The notes: generated from the letters alone by a model not told the origin. Positions 1 to 6,365 are shown, counted from the first letter of the stretch. The stretch: DNA of 6,365 nt from Flavisolibacter sp. (GCA_025936195.1 JAICTW010000170.1:1-6365), one strand, 5' to 3'. Program-made: numbers and translations.

Positions 1-322
1 ATATTTTATTATGAGTGCTGCCGCCGGTTTGTTTGTTGACAGTTATGAAAAAAATCCAGTGCTTTTAAATTATGGCATAGATGAATTACGATTTACAAAA
101 CCGGTTTATGCGGGGGCCGAAATGTATGTTCGTTTTACCTGTAAGGAAAAACTCCCGCAGGACCTGAAAGATGAAAACGATATCCCAAAAGGAATTGTAA
201 AATGGTTGGTAGAGATGTTTGATGAAAGCAATGAGCATGTGGGTGTAGCGACGATATTGACAATGGTAAAAAGGATAAGAGGAAGTGGCGTTGATGAAAG
301 AAGGGATTCACCGCGTATTTAA
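1..322 (+). CDS. paaZ: PaaZ-like bifunctional protein, C-terminal MaoC-type domain (5' partial)
   Basis: This is the 3' end of a gene that starts before the window; the frame is open from base 2 (Tyr-Phe-Ile, then MSAAAGLFVD). The ATG at 11 is internal, because the residues before it belong to the family motif YF-x-x-SAAAGLFVD. About 106 residues are visible. NYGIDELRF.KPV.AG and the following C-terminal stretch match my memory of the end of PaaZ. PaaZ joins an aldehyde dehydrogenase to a MaoC-like (R)-hydratase fold, and in phenylacetate breakdown it opens the oxepin-CoA ring and oxidises the resulting aldehyde in the cytoplasm. The dehydrogenase domain and the hydratase Asp/His residues lie upstream and cannot be checked. 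The C-terminus runs several residues past where E. coli PaaZ ends, as I recall it. A stand-alone MaoC hydratase is possible, but the motif match favours PaaZ. Confidence 0.85.
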   Translation, partial: YFIMSAAAGLFVDSYEKNPVLLNYGIDELRFTKPVYAGAEMYVRFTCKEKLPQDLKDENDIPKGIVKWLVEMFDESNEHVGVATILTMVKRIRGSGVDERRDSPRI

Positions 323-399
323 TAATTTTGGTCAGGAGAAATTAAAAAGGAAATTATAAATCCTCTTTTCCTCCTTTTCTCTTTTTAACTCTTAGCAAA

Positions 400-1173
400 A
401 TGGCAAAAGACCTGATTAACGGTTACGTAGATGTAGAAACCCACAAAGGAATCGCTACCATCGAATTCTTTCATCCGCAAAGCAATTCACTTCCGCACCG
501 GATTTTAGATGCACTGGCCAATGAAATTCATGATGCGGGAAAAGATGCAGGAACTAAAGTGATTGTTCTTTGTTCAGGAGGAACAAAGGCTTTTTGTGCC
601 GGCGCATCCTTTGATGAACTGACCAAAATTGAAAATGAAAAGCAGGGCTTTGGTTTTTTCAGCGGCTTTGCCAATGTGATCAATGCTATGCGCAAGTGCC
701 CCAAATTTATCATCGGTCGCATTCATGGAAAATGTGTTGGTGGAGGCGTTGGTTTGGCTGCTGCTGTTGATTATGCCATTGCGGTGGAAGGAGCCGAAAT
801 TAAGTTGAGTGAACTGGCCATTGGCATCGGACCTTTTGTTGTGGGACCTGCTGTAGAAAGAAAAATTGGGTTGTCCTGCTTTTCGCAATTAGCCATGGAC
901 GCTACCCTGTGGCGCAATGCCGATTGGGCGAGAAAAAAAGGTTTGTATGCCGAATTGCATGCTTCGGTTGAAGGCATGGATGAGGCGATTAGCCGACTTA
1001 CAAATCAATTGGCACATTCCAGTCCGGAAGCCATGGCTGAAATGAAAAAAATATTCTGGCAGGGAACAGAAAACTGGGACGATCTTTTGTGTCGTCGGGC
1101 AGAGATCAGTGGAAGGCTGGCGTTGAGTCATTTCACTAAAGAAGCAATTGCAAAATTTAAGGCCAAGGCTTAA
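400..1173 (+). CDS. Enoyl-CoA hydratase/isomerase (crotonase) family protein
   Basis: The 257-residue product has the length of a single-domain crotonase. It has an N-terminal IATIEFFHP..NSL strand region (residues 18-31), the first oxyanion-hole segment AFCAGASFDEL (64-74) and the second, HGKCVGGGVGL (109-119). Aligned by eye with rat mitochondrial enoyl-CoA hydratase, Glu138 (in LSELAIGI) matches catalytic Glu164, but Gly118 stands where Glu144 should be. The usual P-GAGGTQRL loop is replaced by GPFVVGPAVERKIG (144-157). Such changes occur in isomerases and other crotonases, so simple hydratase activity should not be assumed. The protein acts on an acyl-CoA in the cytoplasm. Lying 77 nt after paaZ, it may serve phenylacetate or another acyl-CoA pathway such as leucine breakdown (methylglutaconyl-CoA hydratase), but the substrate cannot be read from the sequence. 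No Shine-Dalgarno motif precedes the ATG; a pyrimidine-rich tract does. Confidence 0.9.
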   Translation: MAKDLINGYVDVETHKGIATIEFFHPQSNSLPHRILDALANEIHDAGKDAGTKVIVLCSGGTKAFCAGASFDELTKIENEKQGFGFFSGFANVINAMRKCPKFIIGRIHGKCVGGGVGLAAAVDYAIAVEGAEIKLSELAIGIGPFVVGPAVERKIGLSCFSQLAMDATLWRNADWARKKGLYAELHASVEGMDEAISRLTNQLAHSSPEAMAEMKKIFWQGTENWDDLLCRRAEISGRLALSHFTKEAIAKFKAKA

Positions 1174-1184
1174 CTGCTTTACAA

Positions 1185-1817
1185 TTGATACGAATATTCA
1201 ATGAAGAAAACTTGCATCAGCTTTATGATGCAGTTGCTGAAAAGGACAAGGATTTAAAAACTATCATTAAAGAACATGGCTATCCTCCTGTATGGATCAG
1301 GCCTAATAGCTTTGAAACACTGGTGCTTACCATTTTGGAGCAACAGGTTTCGTTAGCCTCTGCATATTCGGCTTATAAAAAATTAAAAGAACGAATAGAG
1401 ATCACTCCCAAAAACCTTTTGCAAATAACGGATGAAGAATTGCGCAGTTGTTATTTAAGCAGACAGAAAATTGTTTACACAAAGGAATTGGCAAATGCAG
1501 TTCTTAGCAGAAGAATCAATCTGAAAAAATTTGAAGAGCAGCCGGATGATATTGTTCGAACAGAATTAAAAGCATTGAAAGGAATCGGTGATTGGACAGT
1601 TGATATTTATTTGCTTCATGCGCTAAGAAGATTGGATGTATTTCCTATCGGCGATCTTGCTTTAGTGAATTCAATTAAAATGGTAAAGCAATTGCCGTTA
1701 ATAACAAAAGAAGAATTGTCGGAATTATCAAATCACTGGAAGCCTTATCGTTCCATTGCTACCATGCTTTTCTGGCATTATTACATCATAAAAAAGAACA
1801 TCAAAATCCTTCATTAA
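1185..1817 (+). CDS. AlkA-like DNA-3-methyladenine glycosylase (HhH-GPD family)
   Basis: The 210-residue product fits the HhH-GPD base-excision repair glycosylases, which remove alkylated bases such as 3-methyladenine from DNA. Features in order are ILEQQVS (50-56, the equivalent of the AlkA QQ.S helix), the helix-hairpin-helix LKGIGDWTV (131-139), DVFPIGDLAL with Asp157 aligned to the catalytic Asp238 of E. coli AlkA, and WKPYRS (185-190). It lacks the N-terminal AlkA domain, so it is the short form seen in many bacteria. The start is TTG at 1185. The frame is closed by a stop at 1158-1160, and the next in-frame ATG comes only after the HhH motif, so TTG is the only reasonable common start. 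The gene follows the crotonase by 11 nt and is probably cotranscribed, although repair has no obvious link to acyl-CoA catabolism. Family assignment is firm; exact base specificity is not known. Confidence 0.88.
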   Translation: MIRIFNEENLHQLYDAVAEKDKDLKTIIKEHGYPPVWIRPNSFETLVLTILEQQVSLASAYSAYKKLKERIEITPKNLLQITDEELRSCYLSRQKIVYTKELANAVLSRRINLKKFEEQPDDIVRTELKALKGIGDWTVDIYLLHALRRLDVFPIGDLALVNSIKMVKQLPLITKEELSELSNHWKPYRSIATMLFWHYYIIKKNIKILH

Positions 1818-1838
1818 ATACAACTCTTATTTAGCGAT

Positions 1839-1873
1839 AAAAAAACTCCAATGTTTCTTCACATTGAGAGTTT
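1839..1873. terminator. Probable bidirectional intrinsic terminator between convergent genes
   Basis: A 12-bp stem pairs AAACTCCAATGT (1843-1854) with 1861-1873, with one bulged A at 1867 and a 6-nt loop TTCTTC. Read on the - strand it runs into seven T residues (complement of the A-tract 1839-1845), a good intrinsic terminator for the nusA-infB operon. On the + strand the stem ends in GAGTTT followed by CGAATTTT, a weaker U-tract for the glycosylase transcript. Its place between two converging genes supports the call. The pairing is seen directly; termination is inferred. Confidence 0.75.
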
Positions 1874-1936
1874 CGAATTTTATGATGAATAATGAGAAAT
1901 TAGGTTTGTGCTGCGCCCCGATAGCGATAGGCGGCC

Positions 1937-4801
1937 TTATAAAGTTCTCTTTACTTCTTCCTCTTCATACGCTTCAATTATATCTCCTACTTTTATGTCG
2001 CTATAATTCTTAACGGTTAAACCGCACTCCATTCCCGATAGTACTTCCTTCACGTCATCTTTATAACGCTTCAATGAACCCAATTCTGCACTGGCGCCTT
2101 CGGCTGTTGGATATACTACAATACCATCACGAATGATGCGCACTTTGTTATCGCGTTTAATTCTTCCATCCAATACCTGGCAACCGGCAACAGTTGCTTT
2201 ATCAAACTTGAACACTTCCTTCACTTCCACATTGGCAACGATCTTCTCCTGAATCTTCGGCTCCAGCATACCTTCCATCGCACTCTTCAATTCTTCAATG
2301 GCATTGTAGATGATGGAATACATTCTGATCTGGATACCTGCATTCTCTGCTAAACGGTTTGCCTGCATAGAAGGACGAACGTTAAATCCAATGACGATCG
2401 CATCGGATGCTTCCGCCAAAACAATATCGCTTTCGTTTATTTGTCCTACACCTTTGTGAATCACGTTCACCAAAATTTCTTCGGTAGATAATTTTTGCAG
2501 CGAGTCGCTTAACGCTTCAACAGAACCATCCACGTCACCTTTAATAATAACATTAAGCTCCTTAAAGTTTCCAAGTGCCAGACGGCGGCCAATTTCATCG
2601 AGTGTAATATGCTTCTTGGTACGCATGCCCTGCTCACGCAGAATTTGTGCACGGCGGTTGGCAATTTCTTTTGCTTCGGCTTCATCTTCATAAACCTTGA
2701 AGGTTTCACCCGCCTGCGGCGCACCATTCAAACCCAATATTAACACCGGCGTGGATGGAGGCGCTTCGTTCACTCTTTTGTTCCGTTCATTTACCATTGC
2801 TTTTACACGGCCATAATGCTGTCCGCTCACTACAAGATCACCTGCTCTTAATGTTCCGTTGTGGACCAAAACAGTGGCTACATAACCACGGCCTTTATCC
2901 AGAGTAGCTTCGATGATGGTTCCATTGGCTTCTCTGTCCGGGTTTGCTTTCAATTCTAACAATTCTGCCTCCAGCAATATTTTTTCCAGCAACAGGTCAA
3001 CATTCAAACCCTGCTTGGCAGAAATCTCCTGGCTTTGGTATTTACCTCCCCATGATTCCACCAGCAAATTCATGTTGGCTAATTGTTCATATATCTTCTG
3101 AGGATTGGCTCCATCTTTATCAATTTTGTTAACAGCAAAGATCATTGGCACATTGGCGGCTTGCGCATGCGAAATGGCTTCTTTCGTTTGAGGCATGATG
3201 GCATCATCGGCTGCAATTACAATTACTGCAATATCGGTAACCTTAGCACCGCGGGCACGCATGGCCGTAAAGGCTTCGTGACCAGGTGTATCAAGGAAGG
3301 TGATGTCTTTTCCATTGGGCAAATTCACCTGATAGGCACCAATATGCTGCGTGATACCACCGGCTTCGCCGGCAACTACAGTCGTTTTACGAATGTAATC
3401 GAGCAAAGAAGTTTTACCATGGTCAACGTGACCCAAGATGGTAACAATTGGAGATCGTGGCTGGAGATCGTCTTCATCATCAAGATCCTCTTCCTCTTCC
3501 ATTTCCAATTGTTTTTCCATATCAATGAACTCCACATCGAAACCAAATTCACTGGCTACAAGCTCAATCACCTCCGCATCCAAACGCTGGTTGATGGACA
3601 CCATAATACCAAGGCTCATACATTTGCTGATCACTTCCGCAAAGGATACATCCATCAGGTTGGCCAGTTCGCTTACAGAAATAAACTCGGTGACTTGTAG
3701 TTTGTTGCTTTCCACACCCTCCATAGCATCAGCGTTTTCATGCTTGCGGTCACGACGTTTTGCTTTTACTTTTCTGCCACCGCCGCCGGTAAGCTTGGCT
3801 TGTGTTTCCTGTATCTTACGCTGAATTTCTTTTTCATCAATTTGCTTTTCTTCACGTCTGGCAAAGGCAGGACGCTGACCACCTCTGTTGGGACCAAACC
3901 TGTTTCCACCTTGCTGACCGCCTCTGCTGCGACCATCATTTTTCTGAATGGTGAACCGGTTGCCACCGCCTTGCTGGCCATCGCTCTTTTGAAATGCTTG
4001 TGGCTGTCCCTGCTCTTTCTTTTCAATTGGAATACGCTTGCGTTTGCGCTTCTCATCCTGTTTGGGCCTGGTATCATTGTCAACAGGAAGTTCTATTTTA
4101 CCAAGGATCTTCGGTCCTTCAATCTTTTCTGCTTTGATGTTTTCAACAACCGGTTCCTCTTCTGCAGGCACCACTTCGGGTGCTGTTGCTTCCACCTGCG
4201 GAGCAATTACCTCTTCTACTTCCGGTTTAGGAACTTCTGCCACCGGAGCTTTCTCTTCCTTCTTCTCTTCTTTTTTGGCTTTCTTACTTGTTTTCTTTGG
4301 ACGTGTGGAAGAATCAATTGCGGAAAGATCAATTTTGTTGACAACCTTGGGACCTTCAATTTCAGGAGCATCCAGTCGTACCACTTCCGGTTCTTCCGGC
4401 TTGGGAGGTTCAGGTTGGGGCTGAGGTTCAGGTTCCGGAACAACAGGAGTTTCCTGCACCGGTTCCACTACAGGAGCCGGGGGAGGAGCAGGTGTTTCTT
4501 CTTTTTTAGGGGATTTCTTTTCTTCCTTGCGAAAATTTATTTCTTCTTCGTCCTTCTTTTTCTTGGTTTCAGCAGCAGGGCCTTTTGGCAGATCAATCTG
4601 CACCGCTTTTTGCTTTGCCACTTTATCACTCTGAAACTCATTCTGCAAGGCACGGTACATTTCTTCGGTTAACCTTGCCGTAGGTTTCAACTCATCTTTG
4701 TCAAATCCCTTGCCCGCCAAAAAATCAACAAGGGTATCCTTACCGATGTTAAACTCTTTGGCTGCGGCCATCAACCTAGGGGTTGTTAGTGTTTCTGCCA
4801 T
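1937..4801 (-). CDS. infB: Translation initiation factor IF-2
   Basis: This 954-residue GTPase brings fMet-tRNA to the 30S subunit and promotes 50S joining. An IF2_N domain covers about residues 1-58, followed by a long Lys/Glu/Pro-rich linker (about 70-360) with two copies of an IEGPK...TRPK motif and a Gly/Arg/Gln-rich patch (275-310). A second IF2_N-like domain lies at about 369-427, then an acidic stretch (433-445). The G domain starts near 450: G1 GHVDHGKT (457-464), G2 GGIT (481-484), G3 DTPGHE (504-509), G4 NKID (558-561) and G5 SAK (594-596). The beta-barrel domain II (about 625-715), the domain around 745-850, and the C-terminal fMet-tRNA-binding domain (about 855-950, containing [15 protein letters not shown]) complete the protein. 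It is full length and intact. The ATG is preceded by an A-rich 14-mer instead of a Shine-Dalgarno motif. It is the last gene of the operon, 197 nt after nusA. Confidence 0.98.
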   Translation of the reverse strand: MAETLTTPRLMAAAKEFNIGKDTLVDFLAGKGFDKDELKPTARLTEEMYRALQNEFQSDKVAKQKAVQIDLPKGPAAETKKKKDEEEINFRKEEKKSPKKEETPAPPPAPVVEPVQETPVVPEPEPQPQPEPPKPEEPEVVRLDAPEIEGPKVVNKIDLSAIDSSTRPKKTSKKAKKEEKKEEKAPVAEVPKPEVEEVIAPQVEATAPEVVPAEEEPVVENIKAEKIEGPKILGKIELPVDNDTRPKQDEKRKRKRIPIEKKEQGQPQAFQKSDGQQGGGNRFTIQKNDGRSRGGQQGGNRFGPNRGGQRPAFARREEKQIDEKEIQRKIQETQAKLTGGGGRKVKAKRRDRKHENADAMEGVESNKLQVTEFISVSELANLMDVSFAEVISKCMSLGIMVSINQRLDAEVIELVASEFGFDVEFIDMEKQLEMEEEEDLDDEDDLQPRSPIVTILGHVDHGKTSLLDYIRKTTVVAGEAGGITQHIGAYQVNLPNGKDITFLDTPGHEAFTAMRARGAKVTDIAVIVIAADDAIMPQTKEAISHAQAANVPMIFAVNKIDKDGANPQKIYEQLANMNLLVESWGGKYQSQEISAKQGLNVDLLLEKILLEAELLELKANPDREANGTIIEATLDKGRGYVATVLVHNGTLRAGDLVVSGQHYGRVKAMVNERNKRVNEAPPSTPVLILGLNGAPQAGETFKVYEDEAEAKEIANRRAQILREQGMRTKKHITLDEIGRRLALGNFKELNVIIKGDVDGSVEALSDSLQKLSTEEILVNVIHKGVGQINESDIVLAEASDAIVIGFNVRPSMQANRLAENAGIQIRMYSIIYNAIEELKSAMEGMLEPKIQEKIVANVEVKEVFKFDKATVAGCQVLDGRIKRDNKVRIIRDGIVVYPTAEGASAELGSLKRYKDDVKEVLSGMECGLTVKNYSDIKVGDIIEAYEEEEVKRTL
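3872..3979 (-). repeat. Gly/Arg/Gln-rich RGG-like patch in the IF-2 linker (residues 275-310)
   Basis: Two copies of a GQQGG(G)NRF unit (residues 275-283 and 295-302) sit in a segment rich in Gly, Arg, Gln and Asn, with SRGG and NRGGQR also present. Such composition is typical of disordered, RNA-contacting tails. An RNA role here is inference. Confidence 0.65.
4061..4123 (-). repeat. IF-2 linker motif, copy 2 (residues 227-247)
   Basis: Copy 2 reads [12 protein letters not shown], five residues, then TRPK. It is followed at once by a very basic run (KRKRKR, residues 251-256). The match to copy 1 is at protein level, with one fewer residue before TRPK. Confidence 0.75.
4295..4360 (-). repeat. 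IF-2 linker motif, copy 1 (residues 148-169)
   Basis: Copy 1 reads [12 protein letters not shown], six residues, then TRPK. With copy 2 it gives the consensus IEGPK[VI][VL]xKI[DE]L-x(5-6)-TRPK inside an otherwise low-complexity linker. The copies are 79 residues apart. Confidence 0.75.
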
Positions 4802-4815
4802 TAATTGTTTTTTGT

Positions 4816-4843
4816 CGTGAATCGTGAATCGTCAATCGTCAAT
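4816..4843 (+). repeat. Heptanucleotide array, infB-proximal arm of an inverted pair
   Basis: Four tandem 7-mers are present. Calling CGTGAAT unit A and CGTCAAT unit B, the + strand order is A-A-B-B. The last three units (4823-4843) are a perfect 21-bp inverted match to 4975-4995. The array ends 14 nt before the infB ATG on the - strand. Confidence 0.92.
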
Positions 4844-4967
4844 GGAAGCAATCTCAAAGACGGACGAGACTAACATCACTTTTACTTTTTTATTTTACGC
4901 AATCAGACATTTGATTAAAACGATCTGCTGCTTTTATTAAAATGAACCTTCAATATCAACACGCCCA
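4844..4967. other. Core of the nusA-infB spacer, no gene found
   Basis: This 124-bp AT-rich stretch lies between the two heptamer arrays. I found no convincing ORF, no clear Bacteroidota promoter (TTTG then TAnnTTTG at proper spacing) and no strong hairpin. On the - strand a 14-codon ORF starts at 4876 and ends within the array, which is too short to claim. Confidence 0.5.
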
Positions 4968-4995
4968 ATTCACGATTGACGATTGACGATTCACG
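4968..4995 (-). repeat. Heptanucleotide array, nusA-proximal arm of an inverted pair
   Basis: Four tandem 7-mers are in the opposite orientation to the other arm. Read on the - strand the order is A-B-B-A, with A = CGTGAAT and B = CGTCAAT. The array begins only 3 nt after the nusA stop codon. In the - strand transcript 4975-4995 can pair perfectly with 4823-4843 across a 131-nt interior. Confidence 0.92.
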
Positions 4996-4998
4996 TTA

Positions 4999-6246
4999 TC
5001 ATTCTTTTTCAAATTCTGCCTTCAATACCTTTCTTACTTCGCCAATAGTTTCTTTTTCCAGGTCAGTCCTTCTTTCCAGTTCTTCTGCTGTAAGTGCTAA
5101 TACACTTCTTGCCGTATCGCAACCTACTCGTTTTAACTCGTCAATCACCCAGCTTTCAATTTCATCACTGAATTCTTCCAGGTCAATATCAAATTCTTCT
5201 TCCTGGCCTTCATTATCGCGATACACATCCAGTTCATAGCCTGTCAGCTCGCAAGCCAGCTTAATGTTGACACCACGACGGCCAATGGCAAGCGAAACCT
5301 GGTCGGGACGCAAATAAACGTTGGCATGTTTTTCTTCATTGTCCAATTCCATTGAGGTGATCTTGGCAGGTGTTAAAGAACGCTGTATCAATAATTGAGT
5401 ATTATTGGTCCAGTTGATGACGTCAATGTTTTCATTCTTCAATTCGCGAACGATACCATGAATACGGCTTCCTTTCATACCCACACAGGCACCAACAGGA
5501 TCAATACGGTCATCGAATGATTCAACAGCAACTTTGGCTCTTTCGCCCGGTTCACGAACAATTTTTTTGATAACGATCAGTCCATCGAAGATCTCAGGTA
5601 CTTCTATTTCCAAAAGCTTTGCCAAAAAATCGGGTGAAGTTCTGGAAAGAATAATTACCGGCGTATTATTTTTCATGTCCACCTTTTTCACAACAGCACG
5701 GGTGTTCTCGCCTTTTTTGAAATAATCCTGTGGTATTTGTTCGCTCTTGGGAAGGATCAGCTCATTGCCTTCTTCATCCAACAATAGAATTTCTTTCTTC
5801 CAAACCTGGTAAACTTCTGCGCTGATGATCTCACCAATGCGATCCTGATATTTTTTAGCTAATACATTTTTCTTAAGGTCGGAAATACGGCTCGCCAAAG
5901 TTTGCTTGGCAGCCAAAATAGCACGGCGACCAAAATCCTCGAGATTCACTTCTTCATACAACTCCTCACCTACTTCATAGTCTGCCGAAACTTTTTTGGC
6001 ATCACTTACCCCAATTTCTTCCAGAGTGTTATAAATATCGTCATCGTCCACAATATTGCGGCGACGGAAAATTTCCAGGTCCCCTTTTTCTGCGTTCACG
6101 ATCACGTCAAAATTGTCATCACTACCATATTTTTTGCGGAGCAGGGTTTTGAATACATCTTCAACTACACGCATCAACGTGGGACGGTCAATATTTTCGG
6201 CATCTTTAAATTCCTGGAATGCCTCTATCATGTTAATACTTGCCAT
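4999..6246 (-). CDS. nusA: Transcription termination/antitermination factor NusA
   Basis: The 415-residue product binds RNA polymerase and nascent RNA and controls pausing, termination and antitermination. An N-terminal RNAP-binding domain covers about 1-125, then an S1 domain (about 135-203), KH1 (about 205-280, with DPVGACVGMKGSR at 249-261) and KH2 (about 281-345, with LAIGRRGVNIKLA at 319-331). A helix-hairpin-helix-like C-terminal segment (about 365-412) follows an acidic stretch (349-364). The start was set at ATG 6246 (MASINMIEAF), the N-terminus expected for Bacteroidota NusA. A TTG seven codons upstream is in frame but would translate part of the repeat array. The start lies behind an A-rich 14-mer with no Shine-Dalgarno motif. 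The gene sits 75 nt after the probable rimP end and 197 nt before infB, in the classic operon order, and is intact. Confidence 0.97.
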   Translation of the reverse strand: MASINMIEAFQEFKDAENIDRPTLMRVVEDVFKTLLRKKYGSDDNFDVIVNAEKGDLEIFRRRNIVDDDDIYNTLEEIGVSDAKKVSADYEVGEELYEEVNLEDFGRRAILAAKQTLASRISDLKKNVLAKKYQDRIGEIISAEVYQVWKKEILLLDEEGNELILPKSEQIPQDYFKKGENTRAVVKKVDMKNNTPVIILSRTSPDFLAKLLEIEVPEIFDGLIVIKKIVREPGERAKVAVESFDDRIDPVGACVGMKGSRIHGIVRELKNENIDVINWTNNTQLLIQRSLTPAKITSMELDNEEKHANVYLRPDQVSLAIGRRGVNIKLACELTGYELDVYRDNEGQEEEFDIDLEEFSDEIESWVIDELKRVGCDTARSVLALTAEELERRTDLEKETIGEVRKVLKAEFEKE

Positions 6247-6260
6247 AGTACTTATTTTTT

Positions 6261-6318
6261 GCTGCAAGCTTTGAGCTGCAAGCTACAAGTTCTGGGCTTG
6301 TAGCTATTGCTTGTGGCT
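6261..6318 (-). repeat. Second heptanucleotide-period repeat with hairpin, rimP-nusA spacer
   Basis: On the + strand 6261-6288 reads as four 7-mers: GCTGCAA, GCTTTGA, GCTGCAA, GCTACAA. A 9-bp perfect stem AGCTACAAG (6281-6289) / CTTGTAGCT (6297-6305) with a 7-nt loop lies at its end. Beyond it, 6306-6318 carries related units in inverse orientation (GCAA pairing with TTGC at 6307-6310, then a GCCACAA-like unit on the - strand). The repeat ends 14 nt before the nusA ATG and starts about 3 nt after the rimP stop. No U-run follows the stem on the - strand, so it does not look like an intrinsic terminator. Confidence 0.8.
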
Positions 6319-6321
6319 TCT

Positions 6322-6365
6322 TTAAAACTTTACTTGAATTTTTGTGTTTTTTATTTGATCGAACA
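6322..6365 (-). CDS. rimP: Probable RimP, extreme C-terminus (5' partial)
   Basis: On the - strand the frame starting at 6363 reads FDQIKNTKIQVKF and ends with TAA at 6322-6324. Bacteroidota RimP proteins, as I recall them, end in a similar I-K-x-T/A-K-[IV]-Q-[IV]-x-F strand, and rimP normally precedes nusA. RimP helps mature the 30S ribosomal subunit. Only 13 codons are visible, so the call depends on that short match and on gene order. The other two - strand frames give no comparable ending. Confidence 0.72.
   Translation of the reverse strand, partial: FDQIKNTKIQVKF

Noticed and set aside
3083..3700. A 205-codon open frame on the + strand opposite the IF-2 G domain.
   Set aside because: It overlaps the conserved GTPase motifs of infB in antisense; the product has no recognisable family features.
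3740..4672. A 310-codon open frame on the + strand opposite infB.
   Set aside because: It is antisense to the Lys/Glu/Pro-rich IF-2 linker, and its Phe/Leu/Arg-rich, low-complexity product is what reversed AAG/GAA/CCA codons give. No domain or motif is seen, while infB is certain.
4832..4876. A 14-codon ORF on the - strand upstream of infB (MLVSSVFEIASIDD), a possible leader peptide.
   Set aside because: It is short, has no supporting start signal, and its end is made of repeat units; there is no attenuator-like regulatory codon run.
4816..4995. The inverted arrays as terminal repeats of an inserted mobile element.
   Set aside because: The 124-bp interior has no transposase and I see no target-site duplication; the tandem 7-bp structure fits a repeat array better. 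A tiny non-autonomous element cannot be fully ruled out.
4816..4995. A CRISPR array.
   Set aside because: The repeats are 7 bp, contiguous, and inverted between arms, with no spacers of regular length and no cas genes.
6247..6267. A longer NusA beginning at TTG 6267.
   Set aside because: The extra seven residues come from the heptamer repeat and A-rich leader, and MASINMIEAF at 6246 is the expected family N-terminus with ATG.
6281..6305. The rimP-nusA hairpin as an intrinsic terminator.
   Set aside because: No U-run follows it on the - strand and the operon continues into nusA; A-rich sequence follows instead.

Overview
This window looks like chromosomal DNA from a Bacteroidota bacterium, most likely near the Chitinophagaceae. 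That placement is an inference. It rests on the NusA N-terminus (MASINMIEAF), an IF2 with a long Lys/Glu/Pro linker carrying repeated IEGPK...TRPK motifs, the gene order rimP-nusA-infB, and A-rich start regions with no Shine-Dalgarno sequence. No mobile element, CRISPR array, tRNA or rRNA was seen.

The left third (about 1-1817) is read on the + strand. It holds the C-terminal end of a PaaZ-like phenylacetate-degradation enzyme whose start lies off the window, then a crotonase-family (enoyl-CoA hydratase/isomerase) protein with an altered active site, then an AlkA-like HhH-GPD DNA glycosylase with an apparent TTG start, 11 nt after the crotonase. The first two fit aromatic or acyl-CoA catabolism. 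The glycosylase (base-excision repair) seems only to be carried along.

The right two thirds (1937-6365) are read on the - strand and hold the conserved transcription/translation operon. From right to left these are the last 13 codons of a probable rimP, then nusA, then infB. The two gene sets converge on a spacer (1818-1936) with a hairpin that can act as a terminator in both directions.

The most unusual content is in the two spacers of the rimP-nusA-infB operon. Both carry 7-bp-period repeats. The nusA-infB spacer has two inverted four-unit arrays that could form a long stem around a 131-nt interior. The rimP-nusA spacer has a different heptamer family built around a 9-bp hairpin. In both cases the repeat stops exactly 14 nt before the downstream start codon, leaving an A-rich 14-mer with an A6 run. 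No new enzyme system or defence system is evident; the genes are ordinary and the repeats are the item worth following up.
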